Assembly (NCBI GenBank): GCA_963605745.1
Contig: CAVCWT010000016.1
Span: 1-61,093, forward strand
DNA from: CAG-791 sp963605745
GTDB taxonomy: Bacteria; Bacillota; Clostridia; Lachnospirales; Lachnospiraceae
Reading direction: 5' to 3'
DNA: 61,093 bases
Position numbers and translations under genes: made by a program. The notes beneath the pieces are model-generated. The model was not told the DNA's origin. It saw only the letters and a program-made list of their open reading frames with translations, and made no database searches. Below, in pieces: positions 34,945 through 44,188 of the stretch. Position 1 is the stretch's first letter, and every line of letters starts with the position of its first letter.

Positions 34945-35391
34945 TTGTCGAACATGACCACAGAGCAGCTGCAGTCTCTGAAGGAATACCTGCAGGAAAC
35001 ACCCTATATTCGCTACAACGGCATCGTCATTGACTGCATCGATCCGGAAGAGTCTATTCTGCACGTGGACATGCGCCATGAACTGGAGAATCCCTACGGA
35101 ATGGCGCACGGCGGAATGTTATTTACACTGATCGATACGACAGCCGGCACCACGGCCCGGGCCGACGGACGCAAATATGTAACACTGAACGCCTCTGTCA
35201 ATTATCTGCGCAGCGGCGGCGCCGGCAGGATCACGGCAACGGGACACATTGTGCACCGCGGAAGGACAACGACCGTGGTGGATGTGCGCGTTACCGATGA
35301 GGACGGGCGCCTTCTGACTACCGGAACCGTGACGATGTTCTGTCTGGATGCAGGCGGACACAGCAGCATGTCCGACCGGCCGATTCGGTAA
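34945..35391 (+). CDS. PaaI-type hotdog thioesterase
   Basis: About 148 residues with a single hotdog fold: NPYGMAHGGMLFTLIDTTAGT contains the family HGG motif, followed by NASVNYLRSGGAGRITATGHIVHRGRTT. It probably hydrolyses acyl-CoA; substrate unknown. TTG 34945 has GAGG eight bases upstream; ATG 34954 is the alternative. The frame is open back to 34822 but there it runs through the hairpin element. Confidence 0.82.
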   Translation: MSNMTTEQLQSLKEYLQETPYIRYNGIVIDCIDPEESILHVDMRHELENPYGMAHGGMLFTLIDTTAGTTARADGRKYVTLNASVNYLRSGGAGRITATGHIVHRGRTTTVVDVRVTDEDGRLLTTGTVTMFCLDAGGHSSMSDRPIR

Positions 35392-35403
35392 AACCGGCCG
35401 GTC
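35374..35403. other. Hairpin overlapping the thioesterase stop
   Basis: GACCGGCCG (35374-35382) is a perfect complement of CGGCCGGTC (35395-35403), enclosing the TAA stop; no T run follows. A second hairpin, CCGTACA-TGG-TGTACGG, lies at 35431-35447 ahead of proS. Confidence 0.6.
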
Positions 35404-35484
35404 AATGAAAGAGAGATCTCCTGCGATGGACCGTACATGGTGTACGGCGAAGCAGTGAAATCATACATAACAAAGGAGATTATC

Positions 35485-36918
35485 ATGGCAGATCAAAAAA
35501 AGCTGGTTGCTGAAATTACCTCAATGGACGAGGACTTCACCCAGTGGTACACCGATGTGTGCACCAAGGCGGAGCTGATCGGGTACTCGCACATCAAGGG
35601 CTTTACCATTTTAAAGCCGGCGGGCTACGCCATCTGGGAGGCCATTCAGTCTCACCTGGACCGGCGTTTTAAGGAGACCGGCGTGCAGAATGTCTATATG
35701 CCCCTGCTCATTCCGGAAAGCCTTCTGGCCAAAGAGAGCGAGCTGGTAAACGGCTTTGCACCGGAGGTTGCATGGGTTACGGCAGGCGGTACCGAACCTT
35801 TGACAGAGCGCCTGTGTGTGCGTCCTACCTCAGAGACCGTATTCTCGGATTTCTACAAGGACGACGTACATTCCTATCGCGACCTGCCGCGTCTGTATAA
35901 CCAGTGGTGCTCCGTCGTTCGCTGGGAGAAGGAGACCCGTCCGTTCCTGCGTTCCCGTGAGTTCCTGTGGCAGGAGGGACATACCATCCATGCTACGAAG
36001 GAGGAGGCCGAGGAGAGAACACAGCAGATGCTGAATGTCTATGCGGATTTCCTGGCAGAGGACATGGCAATCCCGACCATCAAAGGACAGAAAACCGATA
36101 AGGAAAAATTCGCCGGTGCAGAGAGCACCTATACCATTGAGGCACTGATGCATGACGGCCGGGCCCTTCAGTCCGGAACCAGCCATTTCTTCGGGCAGAA
36201 GTTCGCAGAGGCCTATGACATCACCTTCACGGACAAGGACAACAAGCTCAAATACGTCTGGCAGACGTCCTGGGGCATGACGACCCGCCTCATCGGCGCC
36301 ATGATCATGGTGCACGGCGACAACCGCGGCCTTGTGCTGCCTCCGAAGATTGCACCGACGCAGATCACCATCATTCCGATTCAGCAGCGCAAGGAAGGCG
36401 TGCTGGACAAGGCCTATGAGCTCCGTGATATGCTCTCGAACTTCCGCGTGAAGGTTGACGATTCCGACAAGAGCCCGGGCTACAAGTTCTCCGAGCAGGA
36501 GATGCGCGGCATTCCGCTGCGTGTCGAGATCGGGCCCCGCGACATCGAAAATGGTGTCTGCATGGTGGTTCGTCGTGACACTTCCGAGAAGATGGAGGTA
36601 CGCATTGACGAGCTGGCTGCAAAGGTGGCAGAGCTCCTGCCGCAGATCCAGAAGGACATGTATGACCGCGCAAAGGCACTCATGGAGAGCAAGACCTACG
36701 TGGCACATGATGATGAGGAATTCAAGACAACCTTCGAAGAGAAGACCGGCTTTGTAAAGGCAATGTGGTGCGGCGACCGCGCCTGCGAGGATGCCATCAA
36801 GGAAAAATACGGCGTGACCAGCCGCTGCATCCCCTTCGAGCAGGAGCAGATCGCAGGAACCTGTGTCTGCTGCGGAAAGCCTGCAACGAAAATGGTTTAC
36901 TGGGGCAAGGCATATTGA
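35485..36918 (+). CDS. proS: Prolyl-tRNA synthetase, short (archaeal/eukaryote-like) type
   Basis: 477 residues, class II synthetase that charges tRNA-Pro. Motif 1 region VQNVYMPLLIPESLLA, motif 2 region TSETVFSDFYKD with RPFLRSREFLWQEGHT, motif 3 MTTRLIGAMIMVHGDNRG, and a C-terminal zinc-type domain ending CVCCGKPATKMVYWGKAY. It lacks the insertion editing domain of bacterial-type ProRS. ATG 35485 follows AAAGGAG; the frame to 35437 has none. No T-box core was found upstream. Confidence 0.95.
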   Translation: MADQKKLVAEITSMDEDFTQWYTDVCTKAELIGYSHIKGFTILKPAGYAIWEAIQSHLDRRFKETGVQNVYMPLLIPESLLAKESELVNGFAPEVAWVTAGGTEPLTERLCVRPTSETVFSDFYKDDVHSYRDLPRLYNQWCSVVRWEKETRPFLRSREFLWQEGHTIHATKEEAEERTQQMLNVYADFLAEDMAIPTIKGQKTDKEKFAGAESTYTIEALMHDGRALQSGTSHFFGQKFAEAYDITFTDKDNKLKYVWQTSWGMTTRLIGAMIMVHGDNRGLVLPPKIAPTQITIIPIQQRKEGVLDKAYELRDMLSNFRVKVDDSDKSPGYKFSEQEMRGIPLRVEIGPRDIENGVCMVVRRDTSEKMEVRIDELAAKVAELLPQIQKDMYDRAKALMESKTYVAHDDEEFKTTFEEKTGFVKAMWCGDRACEDAIKEKYGVTSRCIPFEQEQIAGTCVCCGKPATKMVYWGKAY

Positions 36919-37051
36919 TGCTGCGTTTCAACGTGTGTCAACAGGATTCTTTGTAAGAGAAACCGCACACCAAAACAGCGAAACGTACAGGAAAAACAAA
37001 ACGACCGGCCGGAACAGGTACGAACAGTGTCCGGCAAGAGAGTAAAAGAGA

Positions 37052-38410
37052 ATGTGTGAGGCTTCGGAAAACCTGCAACTGAATATTCCGGAAGGTGCAG
37101 CTTATGTTCTGCGGAAGCTCCGGGAAGCGGGCCATGAGGCCTATGTGGTGGGAGGCTGTGTGCGTGACAGCCTCCTTCATCGCATTCCGGATGACTGGGA
37201 CATCACAACCTCGGCAAAACCCGGGGAGGTGAAGGCGGTATTTTGCCGCACCATTGATACAGGAATTCAGCATGGAACCGTGACCGTGATGGTAGGCAGG
37301 GAATCCTATGAGGTGACGACCTACCGTGTGGACGGCGAATATGCAGACGGGCGGCACCCGAACAGTGTCACCTTCACGCCCAATCTCCTGGAAGATCTGA
37401 AGCGCCGGGATTTTACCATCAATGCGATGGCTTACAGCCCGGAGCGCGGCATTGTGGACGAGTTTAACGGAATACAGGATCTGGCGAATAAAACGATCCG
37501 TGCAGTAGGCGATCCGCAGCAGCGCTTCATGGAGGATGCACTTCGCATGATGCGGGCCGTTCGCTTTTCCGCACAGCTGGATGCGGTGATCGAGGACGAA
37601 ACGGCAGCGGCAATTCGGAATCTCGCACCCAATCTGCAGCTCGTCAGCGCAGAACGAATCCGCGTGGAGCTGGAGAAGCTCCTCTTGTCCGACCATCCGG
37701 GCAAAATACGAGAGGCCTGCCAGCTGGGACTGACAGACGTTTTTTTGCCAGAGCTGATGGAGTGCCTTCAATGCGAACAGAACAATCCGCATCACTGCTA
37801 CAATGTCGGAGAACACATCATTCATTCTGTGGAAGCAATCCGGGCAGAAAAGGTACTGCGCCTTGCGATGCTGCTGCATGATCTTGCAAAGCCGCAGACA
37901 AAGAAGGCAGATGCAAAAGGCGTGGATCATTTCTATGGTCACGTGGAGAAGAGTGCACAAAAGGCGGATGAAATTCTGCGGCGTCTGAAATATGACAACG
38001 CGACAAGGGAAACGGTGGTCACGCTGGTTGCATGGCATGACCGGCCGCTGGGAGAGAGTACGGCAGCGGTTCGCCGCAGCATTTCCAAATTGGGAAAGGA
38101 ACTGTTCCCGCAGCTCTTAGAGATCAAGCGGGCCGACGTGGCAGCGCAGTCGGATTATGAGCGGCAGAACAAGCTGGAACGGATCGATTACTGGCAGAAG
38201 GAATATGATGCTATCGTGGCAGCAGGGGATCCTCTGACCATTCGGGACCTTGCTGTGACCGGAAAAGATCTGATTGCAGAAGGCGTTCATCCCGGGGTTC
38301 AGATCGGCAAAATTCTGGATCAGATGCTGGCGGATGTACTGGGACAGCCTTCGCATAATACCAGGGAGCACTTGCTCAAAACCTGGGTCCAAAAGGCCGA
38401 GAAACCTTGA
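37052..38410 (+). CDS. cca: CCA tRNA nucleotidyltransferase with HD domain
   Basis: Adds or repairs the 3' CCA of tRNAs; 452 residues. Head motif GGCVRDSLLHRIPDDWDITTSA near 30-52, RRDFTINAMAYSP near 115, and an HD domain (MLLHDLAKP near 270) as in class II enzymes. It occupies the position where mazG usually precedes hup in related genomes. Confidence 0.94.
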   Translation: MCEASENLQLNIPEGAAYVLRKLREAGHEAYVVGGCVRDSLLHRIPDDWDITTSAKPGEVKAVFCRTIDTGIQHGTVTVMVGRESYEVTTYRVDGEYADGRHPNSVTFTPNLLEDLKRRDFTINAMAYSPERGIVDEFNGIQDLANKTIRAVGDPQQRFMEDALRMMRAVRFSAQLDAVIEDETAAAIRNLAPNLQLVSAERIRVELEKLLLSDHPGKIREACQLGLTDVFLPELMECLQCEQNNPHHCYNVGEHIIHSVEAIRAEKVLRLAMLLHDLAKPQTKKADAKGVDHFYGHVEKSAQKADEILRRLKYDNATRETVVTLVAWHDRPLGESTAAVRRSISKLGKELFPQLLEIKRADVAAQSDYERQNKLERIDYWQKEYDAIVAAGDPLTIRDLAVTGKDLIAEGVHPGVQIGKILDQMLADVLGQPSHNTREHLLKTWVQKAEKP

Positions 38411-38426
38411 AAAACCGCATGATTTC

Positions 38427-38455
38427 TTGACAAAGAAAAGAAAAGCACGTATATA
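38427..38455 (+). promoter_or_regulatory. Strong sigma-A promoter of the HU gene
   Basis: Perfect TTGACA (38427-38432), 17-base spacer, TATATA (38450-38455). Confidence 0.85.
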
Positions 38456-38511
38456 TAGTCTAGTAAAAACAAAGGGCGAGAACCCGTGAACTAATCTAGG
38501 AGGATTTTTCA

Positions 38512-38787
38512 ATGAACAAGACTGAACTGATCGCTGCAATTGCTGAGGCAGCAGGACTTTCTAAAAAGGATGCAGAGAACGCTGTCAAGGCTTTTGTAGG
38601 AACCATCACCGATGAGCTCAAAAAGGGCAACAAGGTTCAGATCGTTGGTTTCGGAACTTTCGAGGTTTCTGAGAGAGCAGCCAGAGAGGGACGTAATCCT
38701 CACACTGGTGAGACCATGAAGATTGAGGCTTCTAAGGCTCCCAAGTTCAAGGCTGGTAAGGCACTGAAGGATGCAGTGAACGAGTAA
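38512..38787 (+). CDS. hup: HU family DNA-binding protein
   Basis: 91-residue nucleoid protein that bends DNA. MNKTELIAAIAEAAGLSKKDAENAV and the arm GFGTFEVSERAAREGRNPHTGE are typical. TAGGAGG precedes the start, and codon choice is restricted as in highly expressed genes. Confidence 0.97.
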   Translation: MNKTELIAAIAEAAGLSKKDAENAVKAFVGTITDELKKGNKVQIVGFGTFEVSERAAREGRNPHTGETMKIEASKAPKFKAGKALKDAVNE

Positions 38788-38827
38788 TAGGAATGCTGCT
38801 CGAATGATGAATTGAGACGCTGTATGG

Positions 38828-38861
38828 AATGTCCGGGGAAGTGAATTCTCCGGACATTTTT
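38828..38861 (+). terminator. Rho-independent terminator after the HU gene
   Basis: AATGTCCGGGGAA (38828-38840) pairs with TTCTCCGGACATT, one G-U pair, loop GTGAA, then T run. Confidence 0.9.
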
Positions 38862-38867
38862 GCATCA

Positions 38868-38917
38868 TGATGATACCAGGATAAAAAGGAACTTTTGATC
38901 CCTGATATCGTTATAAT
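38868..38917. repeat. Copy of the dispersed TGATACC palindromic element; carries TATAAT
   Basis: ATGATGATACCAGG, then AAAAAGGAACTTTTGATCCCTGATATC, resembles the elements at 20611 and 20777. TATAAT at 38912-38917 at its right end may be the -10 box of the rqcP operon, though no -35 box with 17-base spacing is convincing. Confidence 0.6.
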
Positions 38918-38931
38918 TAGGTGAAGATCAA

Positions 38932-39171
38932 GTGAGATTAGACAAATATCTGAAGGTTTCCAGGCTGATCAAGCGCCGCACGGTGGCCAACGAAGCCTGC
39001 GATAACGGACGTGTAACGTTAAACGGCAAGGTGGCAAGAGCCAGTGCAGAGGTTAAGCCGGGAGATATCATTGCGATTTCCTTTGGAGATAAGGAGGTTC
39101 GCGCGGAGGTTCTGGCGGTGCAGGAGACCGTACGCAAGGACGCGGCAGGCGATCTGTTCCGATTCCTGTAA
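38932..39171 (+). CDS. rqcP: S4-domain RNA-binding protein, RqcP/Hsp15 type
   Basis: 79 residues. RLDKYLKVSRLIKRRTVANEACDNGRVTLNGKVA is the S4 fold of RqcP (YabO), which assists 50S ribosome-associated quality control. GTG 38932 follows AGGTGA at proper spacing. In relatives yabP and yabQ follow; here the next gene is divIC. Confidence 0.9.
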   Translation: MRLDKYLKVSRLIKRRTVANEACDNGRVTLNGKVARASAEVKPGDIIAISFGDKEVRAEVLAVQETVRKDAAGDLFRFL

Positions 39172-39244
39172 CGTCAATTTTCAAAATGGGCAGCCGTACT
39201 ATCTTTTGAATGAGCGGATTGTCGGTGAACGAAAGACAGGTTTT

Positions 39245-39907
39245 ATGGCGAAGAGAAAACGCAGAATTAAATATCAGAAGAAAATGCAGAACCGGACAAG
39301 CATGGCTCTGGCTGTGACGGTAATGGTGGCAATTCTCTGCGTTGTTCTGGTTCGCGGTATGCAGCTGCGTCAGCAGCTGAAGGAATACAACAAGACCAAA
39401 GAGCAGCTGCAGAATCAGATTGCAGAAGAGGAGCAAAGGACACAGGATCTGGAGGAATATTCCAAATATACGCAGACCGATGAGTATATCGAGAAGGTCG
39501 CGAGGGAGAAGCTGGGCCTTGTAAAGCAGGGCGAGATCATCTTCCGCAATTCCGGCAATGCCTCCTTGGACAGTTCCGGGACGGCTGCTTCCGGCGATAC
39601 GACAGACAGTGCCTCTGAGATTGCGACAGACAACCCGGCAGGAAATGCGGCAGATGCTGTGACATCGGGAGACGCCTCGAGCACAGCAGGGACGGCATCA
39701 ACTGCTGCGAATACAGAAGCCAGCACCGAAACGGAAGCGCCGGCAGGTACCATAACGGACACGACTGCGGAGTCTGCTGCGGCAAATGAGCTGACAGGAA
39801 CAGATGCAGAGAGCGCTGCGGGAGATACGGCAGAGACTGGAACGGGAGCCGAAACAACGAGCACAGCTGCAGATGCTGCGGCAGCCTCTGAGGTACCGGA
39901 GCAATGA
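39245..39907 (+). CDS. divIC: Septum formation initiator DivIC/FtsL-like with long Ala/Thr/Glu tail
   Basis: 220 residues. A basic N terminus, one membrane segment (MALAVTVMVAILCVVLVRG) and a short coiled coil ending YIEKVAREKLGLVKQGEIIFR, typical of DivIC, complete the usual 100 residues. About 115 further residues of Ala, Thr, Ser, Glu, Asp and Gly with no predicted fold extend outside the membrane. ATG 39245 is preceded by CAGG; the frame is open from 39044. It overlaps tilS by 4 bases. Confidence 0.88.
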   Translation: MAKRKRRIKYQKKMQNRTSMALAVTVMVAILCVVLVRGMQLRQQLKEYNKTKEQLQNQIAEEEQRTQDLEEYSKYTQTDEYIEKVAREKLGLVKQGEIIFRNSGNASLDSSGTAASGDTTDSASEIATDNPAGNAADAVTSGDASSTAGTASTAANTEASTETEAPAGTITDTTAESAAANELTGTDAESAAGDTAETGTGAETTSTAADAAAASEVPEQ

Positions 39908-41430
39908 ATCTGGAGACTTACGTATACAGCAGCATACAGCGGCAGCGGATGCTGCAGGAAGGTGACTGCGTTGTAGTCGGAGTATCCGGCGGTGCGGATT
40001 CCATCTGTCTGCTCCGTGTTCTGTGTCAATTACGGGAACAGCTGCAGCTGGAACTGCGGGCAGTACATGTGCATCATGGCCTTCGTGAATCTGCGGATAA
40101 AGACGCAGATTATACCGCAGTATGCTGCAAAGACTGGAACGTTCCACTGACAATGGTTCATGTAAGAGTTCGGGAAGAGGCAAAGAAGCGCGGCTGCAGC
40201 GTTGAAGAGGCAGGAAGGGATCTGCGCTATGCGGCGCTGCGAAGGGAGCTGCAGTCCTGGAAGCAGGAAACCGGAAGGCCAATTCCGAATACAATGAACG
40301 CAGCAGGCGCAACGCGGAAGGCCAAGCTGCATCCGGAAGAACCGCAAGAAGACCTGCTGCAGAGACCGGGCAACCTACCGGGGATGCATATTGCTGTGGC
40401 ACATCACAGGGAGGACTGTGCAGAAACGGTGCTGTTCAACCTCAGCCGCGGCAGCTCTCTTGCTGGGCTTGGAGGCATTCGAGGAGTACAGGGCGATATT
40501 ATCCGTCCGCTTATTGACTGCAGCAGAGCCGAAATCGAAGCGTACCTGCAGAAGGAGAATATCCCATGGTGCACGGATGAAACCAATGCAGACGATTCGT
40601 ACACCCGGAATTACATCCGCCGTCATGTACTCCCGGCCCTGGAGTTGGGAGTGAACAGCAGAGCAGCAGAGCATATTGGCAAGACGGCCGCCGATTTGCA
40701 GGAGGCGGAGGATTACCTGCAGCAGGAAACGCAAAGAGCATTACTATCCTGCAGGATCGGAATCTGTCCGGAGCAGCCGGAATCCGGCTATGGCACCGTC
40801 TCCTACAGCAAAAATAAACTGGCCGCCCTCCATCCATATCTAAAGCGCAGGGTTCTGTATGCCATTTTGCAGGAGGCGGCGCAAGGAGCAAAAGACCTGA
40901 CCCGCACCCACGTGGAGGAGCTGGAACAGCTCCTGCGATGCGGTGGAACAGGAGGTGTTGATCTGCCGCTGGGACTGCGGGCGATCGTGAGCTACGACTG
41001 TCTGACCATCCGCTGCGAAAAGGACTCCGGCAGCGCCTTGGATGGGCGGCGAGGAATGTGGCCGATGCGCCGGGAAGATTACCATGCTCGTATTTTGCCC
41101 TTTGAGGGAGACCTGTCGGCAATCCCGACGGATCCGTGTACGAAATGGCTGGACTATGATAAAATAGGTCAGTTTCCCACATTCCGGACGCGAGAACCCG
41201 GAGATAGAATGTCAATTTCTAAGGAACACAGCAAGAAGCTGTCACGGATCATGATCGACCTGAAAATTCCGGAACCGATTCGGGATAAGGTTGTACTGCC
41301 TACAGCCGGGCAGGAGATTCTGTGGCTTCCGGGATATCGGATTGCAGCCCGTTACCTTGTGGGAACAGAAACCAGGAACATTCTGGAGTTGCACATAGAA
41401 AGGCCGGAGATGACGGCGAGGAGGACATGA
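39904..41430 (+). CDS. tilS: tRNA(Ile)-lysidine synthetase
   Basis: Modifies C34 of tRNA-Ile(CAU) to lysidine; 508 residues. The N-type ATP pyrophosphatase loop is GVSGGADS (26-33), with later HHREDCAETVLFNLSRGSSLAGLGG and the C-terminal FRTREPGDRM-type domain. ATGA overlap with divIC and TGATG-type overlap with hpt show a tightly coupled operon. Confidence 0.95.
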   Translation: MNLETYVYSSIQRQRMLQEGDCVVVGVSGGADSICLLRVLCQLREQLQLELRAVHVHHGLRESADKDADYTAVCCKDWNVPLTMVHVRVREEAKKRGCSVEEAGRDLRYAALRRELQSWKQETGRPIPNTMNAAGATRKAKLHPEEPQEDLLQRPGNLPGMHIAVAHHREDCAETVLFNLSRGSSLAGLGGIRGVQGDIIRPLIDCSRAEIEAYLQKENIPWCTDETNADDSYTRNYIRRHVLPALELGVNSRAAEHIGKTAADLQEAEDYLQQETQRALLSCRIGICPEQPESGYGTVSYSKNKLAALHPYLKRRVLYAILQEAAQGAKDLTRTHVEELEQLLRCGGTGGVDLPLGLRAIVSYDCLTIRCEKDSGSALDGRRGMWPMRREDYHARILPFEGDLSAIPTDPCTKWLDYDKIGQFPTFRTREPGDRMSISKEHSKKLSRIMIDLKIPEPIRDKVVLPTAGQEILWLPGYRIAARYLVGTETRNILELHIERPEMTARRT

Positions 41431-41951
41431 TGGCAGAAAAGATTTCGGTACTGATCCCGGAGGAAGAGGTCGACAAGAGAATCCGTGAGATGGCAGCACA
41501 GATTTCCAAAGATTATGAAGGACGCAAGATTCGCATGGTGGGCATTCTGAAGGGTGCGAGCTTCTTTATGTGTGAGCTGGCCAAGAGAATTACTGTTCCG
41601 GTGTCCATTGATTTCATGCAGGTTTCGAGCTATGGCAGTGCGACGGAATCGACCGGTACGGTAAAGATCCGCAAGGATCTGGACGATTCAATTGAAGGCC
41701 TGGACGTCATTATTGTGGAGGATATCGTGGATTCCGGCCGCACGCTGGAATTCCTGGGCAAATTCCTGACCAGCAAGGGTGCAAAGTCCATTCGCTACTG
41801 CACGCTGCTGGATAAACCGGAACGGCGCGTTGTGGACCTGAAGGCAGATTATTACGGCTTTGTCGTGCCGGATCAGTTCGTCGTTGGCTACGGGATGGAT
41901 TATGATCAGGAATACCGCAACCTTCCTTATATCGGCGTAGTTGAGAGATAA
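41430..41951 (+). CDS. hpt: Hypoxanthine phosphoribosyltransferase
   Basis: Salvages hypoxanthine and guanine to IMP and GMP; 173 residues. PRPP motif VIIVEDIVDSGRTL near 95 and SSYGSATESTG loop near 65. ATG 41430 is five bases from AGGAGG and overlaps the tilS stop; ATG 41427 is possible. Confidence 0.95.
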   Translation: MAEKISVLIPEEEVDKRIREMAAQISKDYEGRKIRMVGILKGASFFMCELAKRITVPVSIDFMQVSSYGSATESTGTVKIRKDLDDSIEGLDVIIVEDIVDSGRTLEFLGKFLTSKGAKSIRYCTLLDKPERRVVDLKADYYGFVVPDQFVVGYGMDYDQEYRNLPYIGVVER

Positions 41952-42013
41952 GCTGCCGGGCGGATGGAGGTCTGTGGGATCGACTTGGCAGACGAGAGAG
42001 ATGAGGAGATAGA

Positions 42014-43873
42014 TTGGATAACAACGAGTACAAGAATTCAGGCGGCCGGATGCTGGTGTGCATTCTGGCTGTCATGATGGTATTCATCTTGGTGCAGTTC
42101 ATGCGTGGAAGCTATACGCAAACCTCCACAGATGTGTATACGCAGGAGTCCTTTGAACAGGATCTGCAGTCGGGAACGGTGAGCTCCGTCGAGATCGCTC
42201 CCAATCAGGAAACGCCGACGGGATCTGCGATGATTACCCTGAATAACGGCACCGTGGAAACCCTGTATGCAACCGACATTACCAAGATTGAGGACCTGGC
42301 GAGAACGAACGGCATCGAGCCGGTGGTGGACGATATCCCGCGGGAGAACTGGTTTCTCACCGGTGTGATGCCGGCCCTTCTGGTGGGCATTGTGTGCATT
42401 CTGTTCATGTATCTGATGAACATACAGCAGATGGGCGGTGGAGCGAATGCCAAGATGATGAACTTTGGCAGGAGCCGCGCACAGTTGGCGAATGATAAGG
42501 ACCGGGTGACGTTCCGGGATGTCGCAGGGTTACAGGAGGAAAAGGCAGATCTGGAAGAGATCGTAGACTTCCTCAAAAATCCGGCAAAATATACGAATCT
42601 GGGCGCCAGAATTCCCACGGGCGTACTGCTCGAAGGAGCCCCGGGTACTGGTAAGACGCTTCTGGCCAAGGCTGTGGCCGGAGAGGCGGGTGTTCCCTTT
42701 TATTCGATTTCCGGCTCTGACTTCGTAGAGATGTTCGTCGGTGTCGGAGCAAGCCGCGTCCGCGACATGTTCGAGGAGGCGAAACGCAACAGCCCCTGCA
42801 TCGTATTCATCGATGAGATTGATGCCGTGGCAAGACGCAGAGGAACCGGCGTCGGCGGCGGACATGATGAGAGAGAGCAGACACTGAATCAGTTGTTGGT
42901 AGAGATGGACGGATTCGGTGTCAACGAAGGAATCATCGTGATGGCGGCCACCAACCGGGCTGATATTCTGGACCCGGCAATTCTTCGACCGGGCCGCTTT
43001 GACCGCAAAATTACGGTTTCCCGACCGGATGTGCAGGGACGCGAAGAGATTCTCAAGGTTCATGCGAGAAAGAAACCGCTGGCAGATGATGTCAGCCTGA
43101 AGGAAATTGCGCAGACAACGGCCGGCTTTTCCGGAGCTGATCTGGAGAACCTGTTGAATGAGGCAGCCATCGGCGCAGCGAGAGAGAATCGCAAATATCT
43201 GAATCAAAGAGACATTCAGGCTGCGTTCATTAAGGTTGGCATCGGCGCTGAGAAAAAGAGCCGTGTAATTTCAGATAAGGAAAAGCGGATCACGGCCTAT
43301 CACGAGAGCGGACATGCCATTTTGTTCCATGAACTGGAGGACGTGGGACCGGTCTATACGGTTTCGATCATTCCTACCGGTGTCGGCGCAGCAGGCTACA
43401 CCATGCCGCTTCCGTCACGGGATGAAATGTTTGCAACAAGAGGCCAGATGCTCCATGAGATCATGGTGGACTTTGGCGGACGCATTGCAGAAGAGCTGAT
43501 CCTGGACGATATTACCACCGGCGCCTCCAACGATATCCAGAAGGCAACGGCAACGGCCCGCAGCATGGTGACCAAATACGGCATGAGCGCCAACATCGGT
43601 ACGATCAACTATCAGCAGGAGGAGGATGATGTCTTCCTGGGCTATGACATCGGTCACAGCTCCCGCAACAGCGAATATGTGGCAGGGGAGATCGACAAAG
43701 AGGTCAAGGCGATCATTGACAGCTGCTACAAGGAGGCCAAGGCGATCATTATGAAGCATGAGGATGTCCTCCATGCCAGTGCCAAACTCCTCCTCGAAAA
43801 GGAGAAGATTACCGGGGACGAGTTCGACACCCTGTTCCGAACAGCAGTGTCGGCCAAAAAGGAAGAGGTCTAA
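42014..43873 (+). CDS. ftsH: ATP-dependent membrane zinc protease FtsH
   Basis: 619 residues: two N-terminal membrane segments (about 12-30 and 115-138), an AAA module with Walker A GAPGTGKT (208-215), pore loop FVEMFVGVG, SRH region, and the M41 site H430-E-S-G-H434. It degrades membrane and regulatory proteins. The start is TTG 42014, preceded by GAGGAG at five bases. Confidence 0.97.
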   Translation: MDNNEYKNSGGRMLVCILAVMMVFILVQFMRGSYTQTSTDVYTQESFEQDLQSGTVSSVEIAPNQETPTGSAMITLNNGTVETLYATDITKIEDLARTNGIEPVVDDIPRENWFLTGVMPALLVGIVCILFMYLMNIQQMGGGANAKMMNFGRSRAQLANDKDRVTFRDVAGLQEEKADLEEIVDFLKNPAKYTNLGARIPTGVLLEGAPGTGKTLLAKAVAGEAGVPFYSISGSDFVEMFVGVGASRVRDMFEEAKRNSPCIVFIDEIDAVARRRGTGVGGGHDEREQTLNQLLVEMDGFGVNEGIIVMAATNRADILDPAILRPGRFDRKITVSRPDVQGREEILKVHARKKPLADDVSLKEIAQTTAGFSGADLENLLNEAAIGAARENRKYLNQRDIQAAFIKVGIGAEKKSRVISDKEKRITAYHESGHAILFHELEDVGPVYTVSIIPTGVGAAGYTMPLPSRDEMFATRGQMLHEIMVDFGGRIAEELILDDITTGASNDIQKATATARSMVTKYGMSANIGTINYQQEEDDVFLGYDIGHSSRNSEYVAGEIDKEVKAIIDSCYKEAKAIIMKHEDVLHASAKLLLEKEKITGDEFDTLFRTAVSAKKEEV

Positions 43874-44059
43874 GGGGACGCATTCTTTGGCGTTTCCGAA
43901 ACAGGTGCAACAATATATACAAAAACGAAACGTTGTTTTTGTAAAATTCATGCATTCGGTGAATTGCCTGAAAACGGGGGGACTGCTAGTATACTAGATG
44001 TAACCCCCCAATACATTATAAGTTTTTTGCTATACCCCCATAAGAAGTTATACTTCTCG

Positions 44060-44092
44060 AAAACGACGGCTCCCCCAAGCACCGTCGTTTTT
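44060..44092 (+). terminator. Rho-independent terminator before fba
   Basis: AAAACGACGG (44060-44069) pairs with CCGTCGTTTT (44082-44091), loop CTCCCCCAAGCA, T run. It ends a transcript entering from ftsH or from within the spacer. Confidence 0.85.
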
Positions 44093-44159
44093 GCTTTGTC
44101 TGGAGAAAAGTGTCGATATCATGTATGTTTCTGTGCAGAAAGTTTTGTGTGTGCTTGGG

Positions 44160-44188
44160 TTAACATTTCGGAATGGGTGCGTTATAAT
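44160..44188 (+). promoter_or_regulatory. Strong sigma-A promoter of fba
   Basis: TTAACA (44160-44165), 17-base spacer, perfect TATAAT (44183-44188). Confidence 0.85.

Noticed and set aside
35392..35484. Possible T-box leader before proS
   Set aside because: Hairpins are present but the conserved T-box core TGG-ACC-GCG and a terminator/antiterminator pair are not visible.
43917..43940. Terminator ACAAAAAC/GTTTTTGT after ftsH
   Set aside because: The stem is nearly all A/T and lacks a following T run; the better terminator is at 44060.
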